From NCBI GenBank assembly GCA_003243425.1, contig QFQP01000020.1:69003-133002 (forward strand): a stretch of DNA of 64,000 bases. Direction: 5' to 3'. Of the stretch, positions 9,178 to 17,683 are shown in pieces (positions within the stretch are counted from its first letter, which is position 1; every line of letters starts with the position of its first letter). A model generated the notes under the pieces. It was not told the origin of the DNA. It ran no database searches and saw only the letters and a program-made list of their open reading frames with translations. A program made the translations under genes and the position numbers. Source of the stretch: Archangium gephyra. GTDB lineage: Bacteria > Myxococcota > Myxococcia > Myxococcales > Myxococcaceae.

Positions 9178-9455
9178 ACGGCACTTCGAAGTGGATTGCA
9201 GGTCTCGCGTTCCTCGCAGGCTGTGCCACCACGGTCGTCTTTCAGGTGCCGCTCGCGCGCGCCGACGGCCCGGTGCTCAAGCGCTGGGAGCACTGGTGCC
9301 AGGACGTCGACGGCATTCCCACCAACCCGCAGCTGGTGAAGGCCGGCGAAGAGGGTTGGGAGCTCGTGTCGACCACCTTCCGCCCGCCGGTCGTGCAGAA
9401 CGGCAACTCGGTGGGCGGTGGCGCGACGTACCTGTGCTTCAAGCGCCCGCGGTGA
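9174..9455 (+). CDS. Small exported protein, DUF4177-like C terminus
   Basis: The GTG start at 9174 overlaps the previous stop by 4 nt. The 93-residue product has an N-terminal hydrophobic segment (IAGLAFLAGCATTVVFQVPL, possible lipobox LAGC) followed by a small globular part. The LVKAGEEGWELVSTTF segment resembles the L-x-GxEGWELV core of DUF4177-type proteins. It may be a membrane-tethered small alpha/beta protein. Function unknown. Confidence 0.65.
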   Translation: MNGTSKWIAGLAFLAGCATTVVFQVPLARADGPVLKRWEHWCQDVDGIPTNPQLVKAGEEGWELVSTTFRPPVVQNGNSVGGGATYLCFKRPR

Positions 9456-9464
9456 ACTGAAGCG

Positions 9465-9932
9465 TCACTCCACCTTCATCCACATCGCGGTCTGTTCGCC
9501 CTCGTAGACCACGGTCTCGCCCTGCCGGAACGAGAACGTGTACCGCGCCATGATGTTGTCTTTCATGCGACGGTGACGAACGCAGGTGCCCTCGAGAATC
9601 AGGGGCTCACCGGGCTTGGCGAGCGCGAGAAACCGCGCCTCGTGAATCTTCGCGCCGTAACCAATCCACCCGTCGGCGTGACGCAGGTCGAGCACGTAGT
9701 ACGCGTGCACGAAGCCCAGCATGCCGGTCATGTGAATCATCAACCCGCCATTCACGTGACGGGGGTGCTTCACCGGGTGCACCTTCTGGAACTTCGTCAT
9801 CGGCAGTTCGTCGTGCACCGGCATGCGGGCCACCACCCGGCCCGTCTGACGATTCACTTCGAGGATCTCGTCGAACAACAACGCTTCGATGGAGTACGGA
9901 CAGTCTTCGACGAAGGCAGCTTCCAACGGCAT
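9465..9932 (-). CDS. Hot-dog-fold protein related to hydroxyacyl-ACP dehydratase/thioesterase
   Basis: The start at 9932 (MPLEAAFVEDCPYSIE) overlaps the stop of the upstream peptidase gene by one base (TAATG). The 155-residue protein has the size and layout of a single hot-dog domain: HVNGGLMIHMTGMLGFVHAY sits where FabZ-type proteins have the substrate helix, followed by beta strands (LILEGTCVRHRRMKDNIMAR, TVVYEGEQTAMWMKV). The family hydrolyses or dehydrates acyl thioesters. The specific substrate is not predictable, and the catalytic residues are not clearly conserved. Confidence 0.65.
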   Translation of the reverse strand: MPLEAAFVEDCPYSIEALLFDEILEVNRQTGRVVARMPVHDELPMTKFQKVHPVKHPRHVNGGLMIHMTGMLGFVHAYYVLDLRHADGWIGYGAKIHEARFLALAKPGEPLILEGTCVRHRRMKDNIMARYTFSFRQGETVVYEGEQTAMWMKVE

Positions 9933-12082
9933 TACAGCGTCTCCTTGAACCACACGGCGATGCGCTCCCAGAGGCGCTCGGTCACCAGCGGGTCGGGCAC
10001 CATGTGCGTGAAGTTGGTGAGCGGCAACACGCTGTGCGGCTTGCCCGCCTTGAACATCGCGTCACTCAATTTCAGGGTGTGCAGGAAGTACACGTTGTCG
10101 TCCGCCGTGCCGTGAATCAGGAGCACCGGGCGTTTGCTGTCCTTCACGTACGACAGCAGCGAGCTCTTCTCGTACGCGGGCGAAGTGCCTTCCGGAACCC
10201 CGAGGTACCGCTCCGTGTAGTGCGTGTCGTAGTCGAGCCAATCGACGACGGGCGCGCCCGACACCGAGCTCTTGATGACCTCGCCGCGTGACATCGCCAG
10301 CAGCGCCGACAGGTAGCCGCCGAAGCTCCAGCCGTAGACCCCGACGCGCGCGAGGTCCATCTCGGGAACGCGCTTCGCAATTCCCTGCAGCGCGTTGACC
10401 TGCTCGGCGGCGGTGAGCGCGAAGTCGTGCGAAATGGCGCGCTCCCACTCACGCGTGCGGCGAGGCGTGCCGCGGCCATCGGCCTTCACCACGATGAAGC
10501 CCTGATTGGCGAGCCACTGAAGCACGAGGTTCTCGCGCGTGACCTGCGACACCTCGAGGTGATGCGGACCGCCGTACACGTTCAAGATGACCGGGTACTT
10601 CTTTCCCTTCTCGAAGTTCTGCGGCTTGAGCACCGCTGCCCACGGGCCGTCGTTCGGCAGCTGGAACACGTCGAGGTTCAGCTTCAGCGACGGCTCGAGG
10701 GCGACCGACGGCACGTCGACCACGCCGCTGCCGTCGACCTTCATCACCACGTGCCTGGGCATCGCCTTCGTCGAGGTGTGCGAGAGCGCGATGTACGCGC
10801 CACGGCCGGTCAGCTTCGCCATCACCGTCGACAGCGCATCGCCCGGCGCCTTGACCGGCTCGACCGCTCCACCATCGACCACGCGGTACAGCAGCGCCGC
10901 CGTCGGGTTGGGGCCACCGGTGAAGTAGAGCGTCTTCGTCGCCGCATCGAAGCCCACCAGCGCGTCGTAGCCGGCGCCCGGCTTCACCCAGCTCGCCTTC
11001 AGCGCACCATCGACGCCACGCAGCTCGATCTCCGCCGAGCCATTGCGCTCGGTGGCCCAGAAGAAGCCTTCGCCCTTCCACCACAACGGGAAGTCCTGCC
11101 GCAGGTTGAGCCACGCGGCGTCTTCTTCGGTCAGCAGCACGCGGCTCTTGCCGGTCTTCTCGTCAACCGCGAGCACCTGCTCTTTGGTCTGCGCGCGGTT
11201 CTGCACCAGCAGCGTGAGCGGGCCGTCCTTCCACGTGACCGTCGCGAGGTACGGGAAGTCTTTCGCGTTCCACTCGAGCCATTTCACCGCCCCGCCGGTC
11301 ACCGCGACGAGGCCCAGCTTCACGCTCGCGTTGGTGCGCCCCGGCCGCGGGTAGAAGAAGCCATCACCCTTCACCTCCGGGTGCATGGGGTCGGTGACCG
11401 TGAACGTCTCCACGCCCGTGTGGTCCGTCTCCTGAAACACGATGAACTTCGAGTCGGGGCTGAACCAGTAGCCGGAGTAGCGGTCCATCTCCTCCTGCGC
11501 GACGAACTCCGCCAGCCCGTGGGGCTTGAGGTCGGTGCCGCCCTTCGTCACGCGCCGCTCGACGTTCTTCGCCAGCTCGATGAGCTGCACGTCGTTGTCG
11601 CGCACGTACGCCACCGACCTGCCGTCGGGTGAGAAGCGCGGGTCGATGCACGCGCCCTCGCCGGTCTTGAGCGCGAGCACCTTTCCGCCCGTGCGTTCGA
11701 CCACGTAGAGCCTGCCGGACAACCCCACGAGCAGCCGTTCGCCGTCTGGCGAGAGCTGGTAGCTCGTGAAGCCCCGCGCCGACACGCGCTGACGCTCGAG
11801 CCGCGCCTTCTCGGCCGCGGTCAACGTCTCGCTCGCGCCGTTCAACACCGCGGCGGGCGTCAGCAGCTCCTTCGTGGTGCCGCTCGCGAGGTCCAGCTCG
11901 TACAGCAGCTGCGAGTTGTCTTTCGGGCCGCTGCGCAGAAAGAGCGCCGACTTTCCGTCGGGCGTCACCTTCACCGAGACAGGACGGCCCGAGAGGTAGC
12001 GACGCGTCTCCGCGAACTCGCGGAGGAACGCGCCATCGGTCACAGGAGTGGCAGTCAGCAGGGTCATGACGAGGGCTTCCAT
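9932..12082 (-). CDS. S9 family (dipeptidyl-peptidase IV-like) serine peptidase
   Basis: The start at 12082 (MEALVMTLLTATPVTDGAFL) is chosen because the frame upstream reads as Pro/Arg-rich noncoding sequence. The 716-residue protein has an N-terminal beta-propeller (WD40-like PD40 repeats such as KVTPDGKSALFL, RFSPDGRSVAYV and YQLSPDGERLLV). The C-terminal alpha/beta-hydrolase carries the nucleophile GWSFGG, the acid in HGTADDNVYF and the histidine in NFTHMVPDP. DPP IV-type enzymes remove dipeptides from peptide N termini. The N terminus is weakly hydrophobic, so export is uncertain. It is coupled to the hot-dog gene. Confidence 0.92.
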   Translation of the reverse strand: MEALVMTLLTATPVTDGAFLREFAETRRYLSGRPVSVKVTPDGKSALFLRSGPKDNSQLLYELDLASGTTKELLTPAAVLNGASETLTAAEKARLERQRVSARGFTSYQLSPDGERLLVGLSGRLYVVERTGGKVLALKTGEGACIDPRFSPDGRSVAYVRDNDVQLIELAKNVERRVTKGGTDLKPHGLAEFVAQEEMDRYSGYWFSPDSKFIVFQETDHTGVETFTVTDPMHPEVKGDGFFYPRPGRTNASVKLGLVAVTGGAVKWLEWNAKDFPYLATVTWKDGPLTLLVQNRAQTKEQVLAVDEKTGKSRVLLTEEDAAWLNLRQDFPLWWKGEGFFWATERNGSAEIELRGVDGALKASWVKPGAGYDALVGFDAATKTLYFTGGPNPTAALLYRVVDGGAVEPVKAPGDALSTVMAKLTGRGAYIALSHTSTKAMPRHVVMKVDGSGVVDVPSVALEPSLKLNLDVFQLPNDGPWAAVLKPQNFEKGKKYPVILNVYGGPHHLEVSQVTRENLVLQWLANQGFIVVKADGRGTPRRTREWERAISHDFALTAAEQVNALQGIAKRVPEMDLARVGVYGWSFGGYLSALLAMSRGEVIKSSVSGAPVVDWLDYDTHYTERYLGVPEGTSPAYEKSSLLSYVKDSKRPVLLIHGTADDNVYFLHTLKLSDAMFKAGKPHSVLPLTNFTHMVPDPLVTERLWERIAVWFKETL

Positions 12083-12102
12083 GGGAGCGCGCTGCTTACT
12101 CC

Positions 12103-12167
12103 GGGGAACCCTCGGAAGGTTCAGAAGAGGACCCCGGGGCCTCCGGGCAACCTTCGGGAGGTTCCCT
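12103..12167. repeat. Imperfect inverted repeat between divergent genes
   Basis: The arms 12103-12121 (GGGGAACCCTCGGAAGGTT) and 12149-12167 pair at 15 of 19 positions around a 27-bp GC-rich loop. Each arm can also fold on itself. It fills the gap between the peptidase and lipoprotein starts, so it could be a regulatory site or simply a mobile palindromic repeat. Confidence 0.5.
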
Positions 12168-12197
12168 CGAAGCCACGACGCGGGCACACTCCGCGCC

Positions 12198-13439
12198 ATG
12201 TCCAACCGGCTCATCGTTTCACTCTGTTTCCTGGCGTTGGCGGCGTGCGGAAAAGGTCCCAACACCGGCACAGGCGGAGGCACGGGAGGCGGCGGAGGGC
12301 TGCCTCCGGTGAGCGGCGCCACCTATTACAAAGACGTGCTCCCCATCACGCAGGTGTCGTGCAACGGGTGTCACACCGAGGGTGGCATCGCGCCCTTCGC
12401 GCTCGACACCTACGAAGCGGCGAAGACGCACGCGGCGCTGATGTCAGACGCGGTGAAGAACAAGCGCATGCCCCCGTGGCACGCGGCGAAAGACTGCGGC
12501 GGCCAGTTCGTCGGAGACCGCACGCTGACGGATCAGCAGATCGCCACCCTCGAAGGCTGGTTCCTCGACGGCGCGCAGGAAGGCAACCCGGCCGATGCGC
12601 CCGCGCCCGTCGACGCCACCAGCGAGCAGCTCGCGAAGGTCGATTTCGAGGGGAAGATGAGCGTGACGTACACGCCCACCATGAAAGACGACTACCGCTG
12701 CTTCATCGTCGACCCGGCGTTGACGCAGACCAAGACCGTCACCGGCTACGACATCGCGCCAGGCTCGAAGAAGGTCGTGCACCACGTGATTCTGTACCGC
12801 GTGCCCCGCGTCGCGGCGGTCGCGAAGGACGGCGAAGACGCGAAGGCCGGGTGGGAGTGCTTCGGCGGCGCCGACATCAATGACGCAGCGGCGCTCGGCG
12901 CGTGGGCTCCGGGCGGCGCGGCGGTCACCTACCCCGCGCGAACCGGCATTCGCCTGAGCTCTGATCAGGTGCTGGCGATGCAGGTTCACTACAACACCGA
13001 CAACGGCAGCGACACGGACCAGACGAGCGTGAAGCTGATGTACGGCACCGGCACCGAGCAGGAGGCCTACCTGTTGCCGGTGGTCGCCGCGAGCTTCGCC
13101 ATTCCGCCCAACGCGCAGGACTACAAGCACACCCAGTCCTTCGACAACCCGACCAAGGGCAACCTGAACGTGCCGATCAAGCTGTGGGGCTTCCTCCCGC
13201 ACATGCACACGCGCGGGAAGGCGATCTCGATCAAGTCGGCAGACACGTGCCTCGTCGACGTACCCAACTGGGACTTCCACTGGCAGACGCAGTACTTCCG
13301 CCGCGCGCCGTTCATCATGGGCGCCGACGCGAAGGTGTCGATGAACTGCTCGTGGGACAACCCGAGCAACAGCACGATCCGGTGGGGCGAAGGCACCAGC
13401 GACGAGATGTGCTTCGCGTTCATCTACGCGACGCTGTAA
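12198..13439 (+). CDS. Lipoprotein with c-type haem motif and copper type II monooxygenase-like domain
   Basis: The start at 12198 gives MSNRLIVSLCFLALAAC, a lipoprotein signal; in-frame codons upstream lie in the repeat region. After a Gly-rich spacer there is a CNGCH haem-attachment motif in a cytochrome-like segment (MPPWHAAKDC at its end). The rest resembles ascorbate-dependent copper type II monooxygenases: KKVVHHVILYR (His-His), MQVHYNT, LPHMHTRGK (His-x-His) and TSDEMCFAF (the CuB-type methionine). All expected copper ligands are visible. The haem domain could supply electrons. The substrate is unknown. 413 residues. Confidence 0.8.
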   Translation: MSNRLIVSLCFLALAACGKGPNTGTGGGTGGGGGLPPVSGATYYKDVLPITQVSCNGCHTEGGIAPFALDTYEAAKTHAALMSDAVKNKRMPPWHAAKDCGGQFVGDRTLTDQQIATLEGWFLDGAQEGNPADAPAPVDATSEQLAKVDFEGKMSVTYTPTMKDDYRCFIVDPALTQTKTVTGYDIAPGSKKVVHHVILYRVPRVAAVAKDGEDAKAGWECFGGADINDAAALGAWAPGGAAVTYPARTGIRLSSDQVLAMQVHYNTDNGSDTDQTSVKLMYGTGTEQEAYLLPVVAASFAIPPNAQDYKHTQSFDNPTKGNLNVPIKLWGFLPHMHTRGKAISIKSADTCLVDVPNWDFHWQTQYFRRAPFIMGADAKVSMNCSWDNPSNSTIRWGEGTSDEMCFAFIYATL

Positions 13440-13449
13440 GCGGTGACGC

Positions 13450-14625
13450 ATGAGCTACACGGTTCTCGCGCGCAAGTACCGCCCGCAGGCTTTCGAGTCG
13501 ATGACGGGCCAGGAGCACGTGGTCCGCACCATCGAGAACGCCATCAAGCTCGATCGCGTCGCCCACGCGTACCTCTTCGCCGGCCCGCGTGGCGTGGGCA
13601 AGACCACCGCAGCCCGCCTGCTGGCGCGCGCGCTCAACTGCGAGAAGGGCCCCACGTCGACGCCGTGTGGCGAGTGCAAGGCCTGCCGTGAGATTCGCGA
13701 CGGTACGTCGACCGACGTGGCCGAAATCGACGGTGCCTCGAACAACGGCGTGGAGAACGTTCGCGAGATCCGTGAGAACGCGAAGTACCTGCCGCAGGGC
13801 AGCCGCTTCAAGATCTACATCATCGACGAAGTGCACATGCTGTCGCAGGCCGCGTTCAACGCGTTGCTCAAGACGCTCGAAGAGCCGCCCGGGCACGTGA
13901 AGTTCATCTTCGCGACGACCGAAGCGCACAAGCTGCCCGACACGATTCTCTCGCGCTGCCAGCGGCACAACTTCCGCCGCATTTCTGCGGCCGCGATGTT
14001 GAAGCGGCTGCAGGAGATCGCGGCGCTCGAGCACGTGAAGGTGTCTGGTTCGGCGTTGTCGATGATCGTCCGCCAGTCGGAAGGCGGCATGCGAGACGCC
14101 CTGTCGCTGCTCGATCAGGTGATCAGCGCGTGCGGCCTCGACCCGAGTGACGCCGACGTGGCCGAGGCGCTGGGCGCCATCGACCGCACGGTGATTCATG
14201 CCATCGCGGTGGCGCTGGTGAAGCGCGACGCCAAGACGCTGCTGGTGCACACCGAAGAGCTGTGGAACCGCGGCGTGGATCTGCGGCGGCTGGCGGAAGA
14301 TCTCGCGCATCACCTGCGACACGTGTTCGTGGCCAAGGCGACGGGCGCGGCGCCCGAAGAGCTGGCCGAGTCGGACCGTGATGCCGTCGTCGCGCTCGCG
14401 CGTGAGAGTGACGCGGCCCAGGTCGCGCGCCTGTTCGACGTGGTGCATTCGTCGGTGTGGGAGATCGCGCGCGCGCCACAACCGAAGCTGGCGCTCGAGA
14501 TGACGTTGCTCAAGGGCCTGCACCTCGCGCCTGCGGCTGCGTTGCCTGAGCTCATCGCGCGGGTCGAAAAGATGTCCCAGGGAGCGTCTGGAGGTCGCTC
14601 CACTTCCGCTCCCTTTCGCGCCTGA
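13450..14625 (+). CDS. dnaX: DNA polymerase III gamma/tau subunit, ATPase part (gamma-like product)
   Basis: The 391-residue product loads the sliding clamp. Visible motifs are Walker A GPRGVGKT (45-52), the zinc cysteines C64/C73/C76/C79, Walker B IIDEVH (124-129) and the SRC motif with R169. The frame stops at TGA 14623-14625, soon after domain III, leaving a gamma-sized protein. The tau-type C-terminal domain continues in the +1 frame and is open from well before this stop. This could be programmed +1 frameshifting, re-initiation or an assembly indel. The neighbours ybaB and recR are the usual dnaX partners. Confidence 0.93.
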   Translation: MSYTVLARKYRPQAFESMTGQEHVVRTIENAIKLDRVAHAYLFAGPRGVGKTTAARLLARALNCEKGPTSTPCGECKACREIRDGTSTDVAEIDGASNNGVENVREIRENAKYLPQGSRFKIYIIDEVHMLSQAAFNALLKTLEEPPGHVKFIFATTEAHKLPDTILSRCQRHNFRRISAAAMLKRLQEIAALEHVKVSGSALSMIVRQSEGGMRDALSLLDQVISACGLDPSDADVAEALGAIDRTVIHAIAVALVKRDAKTLLVHTEELWNRGVDLRRLAEDLAHHLRHVFVAKATGAAPEELAESDRDAVVALARESDAAQVARLFDVVHSSVWEIARAPQPKLALEMTLLKGLHLAPAAALPELIARVEKMSQGASGGRSTSAPFRA

Positions 14626-14653
14626 GAGCCCCGGAACGCGCTCGCTGAGCGCG

Positions 14654-15577
14654 ATGGCGCAGGGCGCACGGCAGGCCGCAGTGCCGGGCGCGTCGAGCTC
14701 GGCGCAGGGCCATGGCGTGAACGCGCCGCGCACCGCACATCCTTCATCGAGCACGGCGAATCAGGCATCGGCGCCGGGCAAGGCGGTGGCCACGCAGAGC
14801 GGCGCGTCAGCCCAGGCGCCAGAGACCCATAACGCCTCTGGAGGTTCGTTCGCCGAACGCTTCGCTGCTCAACGCGGCGCCGCGCCCGCAGCGCCGAAGT
14901 TCACGCCCGGAATTCCGCAACCGCGCCCACCTTCCGCCGATCCCGAGGTCACGCTCGTCAATCGAGTGCTCCCGGGTGACGTGAAGCTGTTCGAGCCGGA
15001 AGGCAGCCCCGGTGGCTGCGCTTCAGGCGAGTGTCTGCCGCCGCCTCCGCTCGTGCTCGAACCTGACCCCGAGCCAGAACCCGAAGTGGTCGCCCCGGCG
15101 GCGCCGGCCCGAGCGCTCGACGACGATCGCTGGCGTCGCGCCGTGGAGGGCGTCCGCAACGCGTCGCCCCGGCACGGCAAGTCACTGAGCTACGCGCGCT
15201 TTCTGGGCTTCTCGCCCGAAGGCGTGAAGGTCTCGTTCCCCGACAACGCCGCGTTCCACCGCGCGCAGATCATGGGGTTGTCACGCAGCATGATCGAAGC
15301 CGAGCTGAGCAAGAGCCTCGGCCGGCCCACGAAGCTCGTCGAAGAGACGAACGCGGCGGTGCTGCAGGCGGCTCCGAAGTCGATCGCCGAGGTCGAGACC
15401 AGCGATCGCAACAACCGCGAGCGGGACATCGAGATCAAAGTGAAGGCGCACCCCGCCTTGCGGAACATCTTGAAGCACCTCGGCGGTTCGCTCGAACACA
15501 TCACCTATCTGGAGCCCGCTCAGAAGGTTCGCATCGCCACTGCCGACGAGAGTGACGCGGGGCCGCCTGTCGATTAG
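14654..15577 (+). CDS. dnaX: Tau-specific C-terminal region of DnaX in the +1 frame
   Basis: The first ATG of this frame is at 14654, but the frame is open from at least 14522, inside the dnaX ATPase gene. The product starts with a Pro/Ala/Ser-rich linker (about residues 1-155) and ends in a folded domain (WRRAVEGVRNASPRHGKSLS, KVSFPDNAAFHRAQ, then IEAELSKSLGRPTKLV) that matches DnaX C-terminal domains in layout. It would bind DNA polymerase III alpha and helicase if fused to the ATPase part. A separate start at 14654 would give a stand-alone linker-plus-domain protein, which is less likely. Confidence 0.75.
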   Translation: MAQGARQAAVPGASSSAQGHGVNAPRTAHPSSSTANQASAPGKAVATQSGASAQAPETHNASGGSFAERFAAQRGAAPAAPKFTPGIPQPRPPSADPEVTLVNRVLPGDVKLFEPEGSPGGCASGECLPPPPLVLEPDPEPEPEVVAPAAPARALDDDRWRRAVEGVRNASPRHGKSLSYARFLGFSPEGVKVSFPDNAAFHRAQIMGLSRSMIEAELSKSLGRPTKLVEETNAAVLQAAPKSIAEVETSDRNNRERDIEIKVKAHPALRNILKHLGGSLEHITYLEPAQKVRIATADESDAGPPVD

Positions 15578-15607
15578 AGACGCGGCCTTCCTTTTCACGG
15601 AGCACGA

Positions 15608-15925
15608 ATGCCCGGCGTCGACCTCAATTACTTCATTCGGCAGGCCAACAAGCTCACCGAGAAAATCGAGAAGCGGAAGCAGGAGCTCGCCGAAGAGACG
15701 GTCGAGAAGAAGTCCGCCAACGATCTCGTCACCGTCACCGTCAACTGCGCGCAGGAAATCAAGAGCATCAAGATCGCTCCTGCCGCCGTCGACCCCAATG
15801 ACGTCGCGATGCTCGAAGACCTGATCATCGCCACCATCAACGCCGCGCTCGTCGACAGCAAGGCCAAGATGCAGATGGAGCTCGGCAAGGTGTCCGGCGG
15901 CATCAAGATCCCCGGAGTGACGTGA
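15608..15925 (+). CDS. YbaB/EbfC-family nucleoid-associated protein
   Basis: The 105-residue protein has the typical length and alpha-beta-alpha pattern of the family: an N-terminal helix (YFIRQANKLTEKIEKRKQEL), a central beta part (LVTVTVNCAQEIKSIKIAP) and a C-terminal helix with KVSGGIKIPG. Family members bind DNA as dimers and are usually encoded between dnaX and recR, exactly as here. The stop overlaps the recR GTG by 4 nt. Confidence 0.93.
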   Translation: MPGVDLNYFIRQANKLTEKIEKRKQELAEETVEKKSANDLVTVTVNCAQEIKSIKIAPAAVDPNDVAMLEDLIIATINAALVDSKAKMQMELGKVSGGIKIPGVT

Positions 15926-16524
15926 CCCCTGACGCGATCAACCGCCTCGTCGCGCAGCTCGCGAAGCTGCCCGGCATCGGCGAGAAGACGGCGCAGCGCC
16001 TGGCGTTCCACGTGCTGCGGTCTCCGCCCGAGTACGCCCGCGGTCTGGCGGCGGCGCTCAACGAGGTGGTCGATCGCGTCAAGCTCTGTGGGCGCTGTTT
16101 CAGCCTGCACGACGGCCCCGAAGGCACGTTCTGTGGCTACTGCTCCGACACCCGACGTGACGATCGTTCAGTTTGCGTGGTGGAAGGCATCGCCGACGAG
16201 CTGGCCATTGAGCGCACCCGTGAGTTTCGGGGTCGCTACCACGTGTTGCACGGTGTCTTGTCGCCACTAGAGGGGATCGGCCCGGAACAGCTGCGCATCA
16301 AAGAGCTGATTCTGCGCCTGCAGGACGCGCCCATCGAGGAGGTCATCGTTGCAACCAACCCGGACGTCGAAGGTGAAGCCACCGCGCTGTACCTCACGCG
16401 GTTGCTCAAGCCGATCGGCGTGCGGGTCAGCCGCCTGGCTCAGGGAATTCCCATGGGTGGCGACCTCGAATACGCCGACCAGGCGACGCTCGCTCGGGCC
16501 CTCGCCGCGCGCCGCGATCTCTAA
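15922..16524 (+). CDS. recR: Recombination protein RecR
   Basis: The 200-residue protein has all RecR modules: a helix-hairpin-helix (LAKLPGIGEKTAQRLAFHVL), a four-cysteine zinc finger (CGRC and CGYC), and a Toprim domain with VCVVEG and the acidic ATNPDVEGEATALYL segment. With RecF/RecO it loads RecA at gaps. The start is the GTG at 15922 overlapping the ybaB stop. Confidence 0.96.
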   Translation: MTPDAINRLVAQLAKLPGIGEKTAQRLAFHVLRSPPEYARGLAAALNEVVDRVKLCGRCFSLHDGPEGTFCGYCSDTRRDDRSVCVVEGIADELAIERTREFRGRYHVLHGVLSPLEGIGPEQLRIKELILRLQDAPIEEVIVATNPDVEGEATALYLTRLLKPIGVRVSRLAQGIPMGGDLEYADQATLARALAARRDL

Positions 16525-16606
16525 AATCTTCAATGCGTTAAGCGTGCACAAGCGGGTAGCGTCTGGTAGACCCGCGCATCTGTTTTGACAGGAGCAACTC
16601 CACCTC

Positions 16607-17086
16607 ATGGCCACGCAGCTGGTGATGTACGAAGAGGAGTTCCACCGCATCAACGCGGTGTGTGACCGACTCACGAAAGACGCCAACGCCAAGGTCGTCT
16701 TTCTGGTCGACAAGAACGGCCAGCTGATCTCGGCGGCGGGGCAGACGCACAACATCGACACCACGTCGCTCGCGTCGCTGACGGCCGGTAACGTCGCCGC
16801 GATGGGCGGTCTTGCCAAGTTGATCGGCGAGAACGAGTTCCCCAACCAGTTCCATGAAGGCGCGAAAGACTCGCTCTACATGACGCTGGTGGGTGGTCGT
16901 GTGGTGCTGGTCGTCATCTTCGACAACCGCACGTCTCTCGGCCTGGTTCGTCTGCGCATCAAGAAGGCGTCAGATGAACTCGAGAAGGTCTTCGCGGCGC
17001 TCGCCGCCCGTTCGTCTGCGCCCGGAGCCGGCTCGCCGTTCGCCGAGATCTCCGACGCCGACATCGACAACCTCTTCAGCGAGTAA
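16607..17086 (+). CDS. mglB: MglB, Roadblock/LC7 GTPase-activating partner of MglA
   Basis: The 159-residue Roadblock/LC7 protein opens MATQLVMYEEEFHRINAV, has the beta-strand core VVFLVDKNGQLISAAGQ, and ends in an acidic tail (AEISDADIDNLFSE). In Myxococcus xanthus MglB dimers activate MglA GTPase activity at the lagging pole and set cell polarity; the C-terminal tail contacts MglA. mglA follows after 5 bp, as in M. xanthus. The gene sits directly after recR with 82 bp between them. Confidence 0.95.
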   Translation: MATQLVMYEEEFHRINAVCDRLTKDANAKVVFLVDKNGQLISAAGQTHNIDTTSLASLTAGNVAAMGGLAKLIGENEFPNQFHEGAKDSLYMTLVGGRVVLVVIFDNRTSLGLVRLRIKKASDELEKVFAALAARSSAPGAGSPFAEISDADIDNLFSE

Positions 17087-17091
17087 GGCTC

Positions 17092-17682
17092 ATGTCTTTC
17101 ATCAACTACTCAAGCCGCGAGATCAACTGCAAGATCGTCTATTACGGCCCGGGTCTCTGCGGGAAAACGACGAACCTTCAGTACATCTACAACAAGACCA
17201 ATCCCGAGACGAAGGGCAAGCTGATCTCGCTCTCGACCGAGACGGATCGCACGTTGTTCTTCGACTTCCTGCCGTTGTCCCTCGGCGAGATCCGCGGGTT
17301 CAAGACGCGTTTCCACCTGTACACCGTGCCCGGGCAGGTCTTTTACGACGCCTCGAGAAAGCTCATCTTGAAGGGCGTCGACGGCGTGGTCTTCGTCGCC
17401 GACTCGCAGGTCGAGCGCATGGAAGCCAACATCGAATCCCTCGACAACCTTCGCATCAACCTGAAGGAACAGGGCTACGACCTCGACAAGGTTCCCTTCG
17501 TCATGCAGTACAACAAGCGCGACCTGCCGAACGCGGTTCCCGTCGAGGAGCTGCGCAAGGTGCTCAACCCGCGCAACGTGACCGAACGTCAGGCCGTCGC
17601 TCCGACCGGTGTTGGCGTGTTCGACACCCTCAAAGACGTGGCCAAGCTCGTTCTCACGGAGCTCAAGAAGGGCGGTCAGTAA
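17092..17682 (+). CDS. mglA: MglA, Ras-like GTPase of gliding motility and polarity
   Basis: The 196-residue protein carries G1 GPGLCGKTT (19-27), the intrinsic arginine finger R53 in TDRTLFFD, the variant G3 TVPGQ (T78 to Q82, Thr instead of Ras Asp) and G4 NKRD (141-144). These are hallmark MglA residues at the numbering known from M. xanthus. GTP-bound MglA recruits motility complexes at the leading pole and at focal adhesions. It is co-transcribed with mglB. The exported-protein gene 2 nt downstream, then the glt-like cluster, suggest a shared operon. Confidence 0.97.
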   Translation: MSFINYSSREINCKIVYYGPGLCGKTTNLQYIYNKTNPETKGKLISLSTETDRTLFFDFLPLSLGEIRGFKTRFHLYTVPGQVFYDASRKLILKGVDGVVFVADSQVERMEANIESLDNLRINLKEQGYDLDKVPFVMQYNKRDLPNAVPVEELRKVLNPRNVTERQAVAPTGVGVFDTLKDVAKLVLTELKKGGQ

Positions 17683-17683
17683 C

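Noticed and set aside
16585..16590. TTGACA before mglB as a promoter
   Set aside because: Only 16 bp separate it from the mglB ATG, leaving no room for a -10 and transcript start.
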